DNA from: a virus
Reading direction: 5' to 3' (one strand)
DNA: 24,239 nucleotides
IMG/VR virus record: IMGVR_UViG_3300045119_000220
Coordinates: 1-24,239 of that record
Position numbers and translations under genes: made by a program. Shown here piece after piece: positions 1-5,812 of this stretch (position 1 is the first letter of the stretch; the number at the start of each line of letters is the position of its first letter). The notes beneath the pieces are model-generated. The model saw only the letters and a list, made by a program, of their open reading frames with translations. It was not told the DNA's origin and did not search any database.

Positions 1-389
1 TGGGTCACCAGGTCCACCTTGACCCGGATCGAGTCGTAGAGACTCGTCACCTCGATGTTGTTGATCTGACGGATCACCTCGGAGGACTCGTACCGGCTTC
101 GAGCACCGCTGACCAGGTCCTGGTAGACCTCGGTGTCCTGGATCGAGATGTACTGAGCGATCGTCCGGGACACCTCGTTGGTGGTCAGGGTCTCGGTGTC
201 AGCGTTGATCGGCTGGCCGATGTAGTCGACCAGCAGGGAGCCCCACCGGTCTCCGTGGAACCGGTCGAACCCCCAGCGCTCGCCGAAGTTCAGGGCCAGG
301 TCCTGGCGTACCTTGGGTACCCCGGAGATGGTGACGTGGCCGTTCGGTCCCACCACCAGGTCACCGTTGCTCAACGCAAGTGCTTTCAC
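1..389 (-). CDS. gp25-like baseplate wedge protein (3' end outside window)
   Basis: Partial gene: it starts inside the window and has no stop before base 1, so at least the last part of the protein is missing. The visible 129 codons begin V-K-A-L-A-L-S-N-G-D-L and run through motifs such as VRQDLALNFGERWG and GSLLVDYIG. This style is typical of the gpW/gp25 baseplate wedge family, small lysozyme-fold proteins that form the baseplate wedge in contractile tails. The GTG start at 389 is chosen because GGAGG lies about six bases upstream and the frame is open from there. It follows the OB-fold protein gene by 26 bp, and gp25 homologues usually sit next to hub/spike genes and before the gpJ-type wedge gene, which would lie beyond the window. 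The family call rests on motif resemblance and position. Confidence 0.72.
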   Translation of the reverse strand, partial: MKALALSNGDLVVGPNGHVTISGVPKVRQDLALNFGERWGFDRFHGDRWGSLLVDYIGQPINADTETLTTNEVSRTIAQYISIQDTEVYQDLVSGARSRYESSEVIRQINNIEVTSLYDSIRVKVDLVT

Positions 390-415
390 CGGACACCTCC
401 ACTCCTTCGTGGGGC

Positions 416-829
416 TCAGACGAAAGCCGACAGCGGCTCGTCCCCGTCATCCAGGTCACCAGGGTCGTCCGGGATGCCGTCCTCGACGGCATCGGGGATC
501 AGGGTGCGTTCCTCGACGACCATGCCCAACTGGACCAGGGCGTCCAACAACTGGCTGGCGAGTTCGTCTGCGGTGTCGCTGGGGGCGGTGATCACGATCG
601 GGTGGGTGCTCCCGACGATCGAGTTGAAGGTCCATCTCCCGAACTGCTTGGTGAGCAGCCAGGTCTCGCCCTCCTGGGGCCACCCCGAGTTGCCGGACCG
701 GATGCCCATCGGCACGTCGACCGTGATGCCGTTCTCGTCGCGGCAGGAGGCGACCTGTGAGTCGAACTGCACCTCCTCCACGATCACCTTGGCCACGTTT
801 AGCCCGCTCTGGCTGCTCTGGTTCGTCAC
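416..829 (-). CDS. Small OB-fold baseplate spike-type protein
   Basis: Encodes 137 aa from a GTG start that overlaps the hub stop codon (GTGA). Residues about 12-75 are rich in short beta strands with a pattern (VAKVIVEEVQ, ITVDVPMG, GETWLLTKQFGRWTF) like the OB-fold of gp5/gpV-type central spike proteins. The last third is acidic and rich in D, P and E. No beta-helix or needle repeat follows the OB fold, so it is much shorter than classical spikes, and the enzymatic parts sit in the neighbouring hub gene. In a contractile tail this protein would lie at the tip of the hub or act as its adaptor. The fold call is by eye. The first residues (TNQS) are repeated in a tiny ORF upstream of the hub at 4070-4120. 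Confidence 0.6.
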   Translation of the reverse strand: MTNQSSQSGLNVAKVIVEEVQFDSQVASCRDENGITVDVPMGIRSGNSGWPQEGETWLLTKQFGRWTFNSIVGSTHPIVITAPSDTADELASQLLDALVQLGMVVEERTLIPDAVEDGIPDDPGDLDDGDEPLSAFV

Positions 830-870
830 GACAGATCAAGACCTCCTGGCGGCTGGATGCCTTGGTGGGG
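815..870. repeat. 56-bp direct repeat, copy A (downstream end of hub gene)
   Basis: Matches 4106-4161 at about 50 of 56 positions without gaps. Two blocks are identical: 15 bp at 815-829, covering the stop/start overlap, and 29 bp at 842-870. The six mismatches lie in the 12 bases between them. It covers the last codons and stop of the hub gene and the first codons of the next gene. Confidence 0.9.
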
Positions 871-3800
871 GGTGTCGTCGTTGGAGTTGTCGTGACCCGT
901 CTGGTAGGAGCCCGGGAGCGGGGAGCCAACCTGCTTGGACTTGTTGTAGCCACCCGCGATGGGCAGCCCGAACAGGGCGTTGTGCACGTCGGGCTCCCCC
1001 TTGCGGGGCATGTACGCCGGGCTGGAGATGTTCACGGTGGTCTCGAACTTGCCGCCGTCCCCGAAGGACCCGGTGTGGGTGACGGCGATGATGTAGGCCT
1101 GGAAGTCGAAGGAGGGCATCTGGATCAGCATCCCCGGCCAGGCCTCCGGCATGAAGGTGAGCGCGATGTCGGCCCGGTACTGGTAGGCCCACTGGATCAT
1201 GAACGTGTGCACGGCCAGGAAGAACGCCGCTGCCGGGGACACCAGCCCATCAGCGGTGAAGTAGTTGGGCCGGGCTCCGAACCGGTCGTAGACCCAGCGG
1301 GTGAACTCGGTGTGGTTCTCCGGGGGAATCCCGAACAGGGACTGGAGCATCAGGGGGTCGTCGATGTTGGCGATGCCGACCGTCATGGAGGTGTACCCCA
1401 CCTGCCCGAGCACCATGGACTGGATGTCAGCGGAGTCGACGTTGAACTGCACCGCCGTGCCCGCCTGGGTGAACTGGTGGGTGACGAACTGGTCATCGGA
1501 CCACATCACCGTGAAGTCCTTGATCTCGATCGGCTCGACCCTCAGGATCGCGGCGGTCTTCCACAGCCCGTAGTAGTCGGGGAACCAGGCGATCAGGTCG
1601 CCGTTGGGCGCTGAGCAGAACGCCCGCAGGATCGCGTGGAAGCAGTTCATCAGATAGCCCAGCAAGGGCTGGTCGTTGAGCAGGGCATGGGAGCCGACCA
1701 GCGACGCCGCCTCGACGGATGCCGCAGTCCCAGCCGACATGATCGGCGCCCACGGCGCCTCCCCGAACAGGTTCTGGAAGGAGGTCGGGTCGGAACTGAA
1801 CCCGGCGTTGTTCTTCCACTGGTCCACCCCGAGTTTCTGCCACGGGGTCTCGCTGCTGCTGCGGCCACCCACCCCACCACCGGGACCTCCGGAGCCGCTG
1901 CCGTCGGACATGACCCCGTTCTTGATGAAGACCACCGGGTCCACGAGCGTCTTGGCTACGAAGTTGAAGGGGTACTTGCGGACCTCGAAGTGCAGGTGGG
2001 TGCCGGTGACATTGGTACCGGTGGCGCCGACCTCCCCCACCTTGTCGCCCACCTTCACCTGGTCGTTGGTGGCCACGTTGATCTGGGACAGGTGGGCGTA
2101 GATCGCCCAGAAGTCGCTGGTCTGGACCACCACCGTGTTGCCGTAGGAGTCCCCCAGGACCCCGTACCCGCAGGTGACGACCTTGCCTGCCTCGACCGAG
2201 GCCACCGGGTCGCCGGTGCTGACGTAGGGGAAGTCGACCCCGGTGTGGAAGCCCAGGTCCCACCTGTCCCCGGGCTGCCTGAACCCCGTACCGATCCGGT
2301 GGTCCGGAACCGGCCATTGGTTGGTGCCTCCGACCAGGGTCCCGGCTGAGGGGATCGAGCCGCTAGGGCCTTCACCCCCGCCGATCGAGTCGTAGATGAG
2401 GATCGGGATGATGCCCCCGAACGACCAGTCGGAACTGGTGATGATCCCCACGTCGGGGTTGGCGCCGTGGAAGTGGGCGCCCACGGTCTGCTTGCCGTTC
2501 CCCAGGCTGATCTCGACGTGGTGCACCCCTGAGGACTGGCCGTTGCTGGACCTGAACATCAGGGCACCGGGGGTCTTGAGGGCCTGTTCGGTGGACAGGT
2601 GCCTGGTCCAGGCGGCCTGGCTGGCCGAGGTGCGTGGGGTGGTGGTGGCGTGACCGAGGGTGCGCAGCATCACGGCCTGCACGAAGGCAGAGCAGTCGAG
2701 CGGCCCTGGCGGCTCGGCTCCGATGTTCGTCCCGCCGAACAGGTACTGGAGTCTGCTGCCGTACCGGTCGACCAGACCCATGGCATGGCTGAGGAACAAC
2801 TGGCCGGTGCTCTGGCCACGTCCAGCGCTGCTGGTCGTGGTGACGCCGCCGTCGGTCATGGTCCTGCCACCGGTCGTGGTGCCACTGCTGCTGGAGTTGT
2901 CCATCCACGACCTGCTGTTGCCGCTTCCACTCTGCTTGGTCTTGAGCATGTCCCGGACCATGGCGAAGGCGAACTTCTCGTACATGGCATACCGCTCGGG
3001 GTAGGCCGAGACCTGCACGGACTGGCACAGGGGGCCGAACGGAGTCTGCGGCCACCCCGCCTTGCCCATCAGCGCATGGAAGAACAGGGCGGAGGACCGG
3101 TAGGGGTCCATCCGGTCGGCGATGGTGCCCCAGGAGTTGCGCTGCTGGAACAGGCCCACCGAGTCGAGGTCACCCTCCGCCACCTTGTCATGGCGGTAGT
3201 TGATCGACTCCGGGTTTCCTTGACTGGCCTGGTTGAGCAGGCTGGCCTCCACCATGGCCACGGCGATGCCGCAGGCACAGGCCTTGTTGGTGTCGTCCTG
3301 GGAGTGCTTGTCGGACAGCAGGCTCCAGCCGACGCCCATGATCTGCTCGGCACGCTGGCGCTGCACAGGCCCCACCGTGATACCGGCGTACGAGGACTGG
3401 GTGGTGGAGCCGAGGAAGGCGCCCTCGTTGCCGGTGGCGGGATTGTCCAGGCTCGGCAGCGGGTTGCCCCCCGAGGCGGCGTCGGGGTTGATCGAGTTCA
3501 GGATCTGCTCCGAGACGGCCCAGTCGTTACGAGCCCAGAGGGCCGTCCGCTGAGCGAGTTGCAGTGCGACCTGCTTCCACCCCTCGGGGATCAGGCCGAC
3601 GTGGGTGTGGGAGGTGTCCCACCCGACGACCTTCTCCAGGATCGTGTTGATCACGTTGAGAGGCCCCTTGTCGCCTTCGCCACCGACACCGAGAGCATTG
3701 GCGATCATGGTCTTGGTCTCGTAGTACTCGGGGTCCCAGTACCAGTACATGAGCCGCTTGAGGGAGCAGGTGCAACTCAGCGGCACCTCGCTGGGCCAGG

Positions 3801-4065
3801 CCGTCTTGAGCGGGACCGAGTTGAGGTAGCCGGTGAAGGTCTGGAGCCAGGTGACCCGCTTGAGGAAGACCGTGATCCGGTCGTTGGGGGTGAACACACC
3901 GTCGTACTTGCGGCGCACGTTCATCAGCGTGCAGTCGAAGGTCGACACCCCGTCACTACGGCGCTGCATGGTGAAGTTGGTGATGTCCTCCGACACGTCC
4001 ACGGTCGCGTGAGTGTCGGTCTCGATGTAGACCCGGATGCCCGGAGAGTAGATCAACGTAGGCAT
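826..4065 (-). CDS. Baseplate hub with SLT, NlpC/P60 and M23 hydrolase domains
   Basis: A 1079-aa hub protein expected at the tail tip, cutting host peptidoglycan during injection. Order: hub-like beta domain about 1-125; lytic-transglycosylase-like domain about 235-375 with candidate acid E273 and the DSVGLFQQRNSWG signature near 301-313; S/G/T-rich linker about 377-420; NlpC/P60 cysteine peptidase about 422-560 with C458 in DCSAF and H516 in HHVEIS; M23 zinc endopeptidase about 585-715 with H607 and D611 in HTGVD and H690/H692 in THLHFE; glycine-rich linker about 721-738; second hub-like region about 740-1040; Pro/Gly tail. Catalytic residues expected of the three families are present. ATG start at 4065; only a weak purine-rich AAGAAGATG lies upstream, right after a 16-codon ORF, so reinitiation is likely. 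The last residues match those of the upstream gene through a 56-bp DNA repeat. Confidence 0.88.
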   Translation of the reverse strand: MPTLIYSPGIRVYIETDTHATVDVSEDITNFTMQRRSDGVSTFDCTLMNVRRKYDGVFTPNDRITVFLKRVTWLQTFTGYLNSVPLKTAWPSEVPLSCTCSLKRLMYWYWDPEYYETKTMIANALGVGGEGDKGPLNVINTILEKVVGWDTSHTHVGLIPEGWKQVALQLAQRTALWARNDWAVSEQILNSINPDAASGGNPLPSLDNPATGNEGAFLGSTTQSSYAGITVGPVQRQRAEQIMGVGWSLLSDKHSQDDTNKACACGIAVAMVEASLLNQASQGNPESINYRHDKVAEGDLDSVGLFQQRNSWGTIADRMDPYRSSALFFHALMGKAGWPQTPFGPLCQSVQVSAYPERYAMYEKFAFAMVRDMLKTKQSGSGNSRSWMDNSSSSGTTTGGRTMTDGGVTTTSSAGRGQSTGQLFLSHAMGLVDRYGSRLQYLFGGTNIGAEPPGPLDCSAFVQAVMLRTLGHATTTPRTSASQAAWTRHLSTEQALKTPGALMFRSSNGQSSGVHHVEISLGNGKQTVGAHFHGANPDVGIITSSDWSFGGIIPILIYDSIGGGEGPSGSIPSAGTLVGGTNQWPVPDHRIGTGFRQPGDRWDLGFHTGVDFPYVSTGDPVASVEAGKVVTCGYGVLGDSYGNTVVVQTSDFWAIYAHLSQINVATNDQVKVGDKVGEVGATGTNVTGTHLHFEVRKYPFNFVAKTLVDPVVFIKNGVMSDGSGSGGPGGGVGGRSSSETPWQKLGVDQWKNNAGFSSDPTSFQNLFGEAPWAPIMSAGTAASVEAASLVGSHALLNDQPLLGYLMNCFHAILRAFCSAPNGDLIAWFPDYYGLWKTAAILRVEPIEIKDFTVMWSDDQFVTHQFTQAGTAVQFNVDSADIQSMVLGQVGYTSMTVGIANIDDPLMLQSLFGIPPENHTEFTRWVYDRFGARPNYFTADGLVSPAAAFFLAVHTFMIQWAYQYRADIALTFMPEAWPGMLIQMPSFDFQAYIIAVTHTGSFGDGGKFETTVNISSPAYMPRKGEPDVHNALFGLPIAGGYNKSKQVGSPLPGSYQTGHDNSNDDTPHQGIQPPGGLDLS

Positions 4066-4069
4066 TTTT

Positions 4070-4120
4070 TCATCTTCTTGTCCGGGAGTGGTTCTGGATG
4101 AGAGGGCTCTGGTTCGTCAC
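4070..4120 (-). CDS. 16-codon mini-ORF, vestige of a downstream-gene start
   Basis: Reads M-T-N-Q-S-P-L-I-Q-N-H-S-R-T-R-R and stops at 4072-4070. Its GTG start overlaps the stop of the preceding gene in a GTGA junction, exactly as the 137-aa OB-fold gene overlaps the hub stop. The first four amino acids after the start (TNQS) and the underlying DNA are the same as in that gene. It ends four bases before the hub ATG, so ribosomes finishing it could reinitiate on the hub. I read it as a truncated copy of the OB-fold gene's 5' end left by the duplication that made the 56-bp repeat. Whether the peptide matters is unknown; its translation may. Confidence 0.5.
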   Translation of the reverse strand: MTNQSPLIQNHSRTRR

Positions 4121-4161
4121 AGCAGGTCGAAGCCTCCTGGCGGCTGGATGCCTTGGTGGGG
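4106..4161. repeat. 56-bp direct repeat, copy B (upstream of hub gene)
   Basis: Partner of 815-870, in the same orientation, about 3.29 kb away. It covers the last codons and stop of the 218-aa protein gene and the first codons of the vestigial 16-codon ORF. The two copies bracket the whole hub gene. The 29-bp identical block here is 4133-4161 and the 15-bp block is 4106-4120. Confidence 0.9.
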
Positions 4162-4773
4162 TTGGTCCTCACCGTTGTCACCGCTGTCACCGGCACTACC
4201 GCCACTGCCACCGCCACCGAGCGCGGCAGCCTGGATCGCCGGAGTGGCGTCGCCGTGCAACTGGAGGCCGGTGGGGTAGAAGTACTGGCTCTCCGGCTCG
4301 TTGAGCCGAGCGGTCTTGGCACGCACGAAGGAGTGAGTGACCTTGTCGTTCCAGTCGAAGGGCTCCTGTGACACCTCGAAGACCACCATGGGGCGCCAGG
4401 TGATGACCCCCATCCTGTCCCCAAACTCGATCCCCTGGTTCGGTATCCCGACTCGGACGAAGCCCCTCGACGGCACGGTGACCCGCATCTGCGGGGTGAC
4501 GTTGCCCTTGATCGACGGGTTCAGGATGTAGTGGGCGTAGTTCATCATGTAGCGGTTGAACGACCTCCGCTCGGCGTCACCGATCAGGTCGACCTGGATC
4601 GAGAACTTCGACGGAGCGGTCTGGTAGGGGTAGAACGCCCGGCTGGCCCTGGCCTGGGACTCCTCGGCGATCATCTGGAAGCCCGTGGTGATCGTGGAGA
4701 CCCGGACCCGGTAGACCCGGGCCTTGCCGTTGCGGGGGTAGGACAACGTGCAGTTCAAGCCGCGTCTGGCCAC
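4117..4773 (-). CDS. Baseplate/tail protein sharing the hub's C-terminal tail
   Basis: Encodes 218 aa from a GTG overlapping the previous stop (TAGTG). I do not recognise the family. Residues 1-180 look like a compact mixed beta fold (GKARVYRVRVSTITTGF, SKFSIQVDLIGD, GVITWRPMVVFEVS), as in baseplate or distal-tail proteins that ring the tube end. Residues about 185-201 are a flexible G/S/D linker, followed by a short tail with the PHQGIQPPGG core at 205-214. The same core closes the 1079-aa hub protein, and the linker-plus-tail layout is also similar. Position between the tape measure gene and the hub suggests a baseplate role. The assignment is by context only. Confidence 0.6.
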   Translation of the reverse strand: MARRGLNCTLSYPRNGKARVYRVRVSTITTGFQMIAEESQARASRAFYPYQTAPSKFSIQVDLIGDAERRSFNRYMMNYAHYILNPSIKGNVTPQMRVTVPSRGFVRVGIPNQGIEFGDRMGVITWRPMVVFEVSQEPFDWNDKVTHSFVRAKTARLNEPESQYFYPTGLQLHGDATPAIQAAALGGGGSGGSAGDSGDNGEDQPHQGIQPPGGFDLL

Positions 4774-5030
4774 TAGAACACCCCCAGGATGCGGGCCGGG
4801 GGTGCATCCACGTCCACGTCCTCGTACACCTGGTCGAGAGAGGTGTCGCCGGGGTGGAAGTTGGGCGTGGACATCGACATGAAGTCGGCCTCGCTGATGT
4901 CGTGGGCCAGACCCCCTGCGGTGAAGACGAACCCGCCCATGGTCATGCCCCGGGGCCAGGTGCTGGGCACGGGCATCGAGACGCGCACGTCCGAGGCCCA
5001 GAAGGTGTTGTTACCCGGTGTCTGCGGCAT
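4773..5030 (-). CDS. Small hypothetical baseplate-region protein
   Basis: Encodes 85 aa, beginning M-P-Q-T-P-G-N-N-T-F-W and ending ARILGVF. It starts 11 bp after the upstream stop, with only a weak GAGAGA ribosome-binding site. Its own stop is overlapped by the next gene's GTG (TAGTG), so the two are probably translated together. No domain is recognised. The composition is that of a small soluble protein: no membrane segment, an acidic patch (DQVYEDVDVD) near residues 66-75, and several methionines in the middle. Position suggests a minor baseplate component or assembly factor. Confidence 0.65.
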   Translation of the reverse strand: MPQTPGNNTFWASDVRVSMPVPSTWPRGMTMGGFVFTAGGLAHDISEADFMSMSTPNFHPGDTSLDQVYEDVDVDAPPARILGVF

Positions 5031-5041
5031 GATCGTCTCTC

Positions 5042-5812
5042 TCAGAAGCCTGCGTTGCGTTCGGCCACGACGGCGTTGGTGCCGCTTTCGCCCCCCTGTG
5101 CTCCGGTGACATCCCGGATCGCAGCGAGGTCCCTCTCGGTCTGACCGGTCGTGTTGACCTCCCCGGAGAAGGCGGTGCCGCGTGCCCAGTAGTCGACCCA
5201 GTTGCCGTTGTACTTGGTGGGCTTCCAGCCGATGCCGTCGGAGATCCGGGCGATGTAGTCGTTGATCGCCTGCGACCTGGCCAGGTTGAGGTCGCCGTTG
5301 GTCGCCCCGGCCTGGATCAGTTGGGACGAGGTGTCCTGGACGATGAACAGAGTCAGGCTGTAGCCGTGGGAGAACTTGCCGGTGCTCATCGTGATGGTCC
5401 CGCCATCGGGGTCGGCGAACCCCTTGATGTAGACCTGGAACTTCCAGTTCTTGGGCGGGTAGGTGAACGTGGGTGGCAGGTGCATCTTCCGGTGGACGTT
5501 GCTGTCCGCGCTCTGGCGGTCCATCAGCAGCCTGACCTGACCGGAGAAGCGCTTGGCCAGCCTCCAGGAGCGACCCGGGTGCTCGTGTGGGTCGTCCTTG
5601 GGCGGGGTGGCCCCGACGCCCGCTGAGCGGTCCTCCCCGAACAGGCCGTTGATGGTCATGTCCTCCAGGGTGGCGCCGTTGACCTGCACCACCCGGCCCC
5701 CCACCGTCGGGGTGACCGAGGTGTTGATCTTGAACCCCCAGGCGACCTCCTGGGGGTCGATCCGGAACTGGATGCCGGGACCGTTGGCGAAGCCGAGCGT
5801 GGCGTAGCCCAT
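5042..5812 (-). CDS. Putative baseplate/distal tail protein
   Basis: Encodes 256 aa from an ATG in a TGATG overlap with the tape measure stop. The N-terminal part (GIQFRIDPQEVAWGFKI, VGGRVVQVNGATLEDMTINGLFG) resembles the beta-rich openings of proteins placed right after the tape measure gene, which form the first baseplate ring on the tube. Residues about 120-165 contain another beta stretch (NWKFQVYIKGF, GYSLTLFIVQD). The C-terminal third is more helical and polar (LNLARSQAINDYIARISD) and ends in a flexible tail. No catalytic motif is visible. Function is inferred from gene order only. Confidence 0.6.
   Translation of the reverse strand: MGYATLGFANGPGIQFRIDPQEVAWGFKINTSVTPTVGGRVVQVNGATLEDMTINGLFGEDRSAGVGATPPKDDPHEHPGRSWRLAKRFSGQVRLLMDRQSADSNVHRKMHLPPTFTYPPKNWKFQVYIKGFADPDGGTITMSTGKFSHGYSLTLFIVQDTSSQLIQAGATNGDLNLARSQAINDYIARISDGIGWKPTKYNGNWVDYWARGTAFSGEVNTTGQTERDLAAIRDVTGAQGGESGTNAVVAERNAGF

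Noticed and set aside
2599-4101. Plus-strand frame of 500 codons opposite the hub gene
   Set aside because: The opposite strand encodes recognised hydrolase domains; this frame yields a G/H/R/V-rich product typical of antisense shadows.
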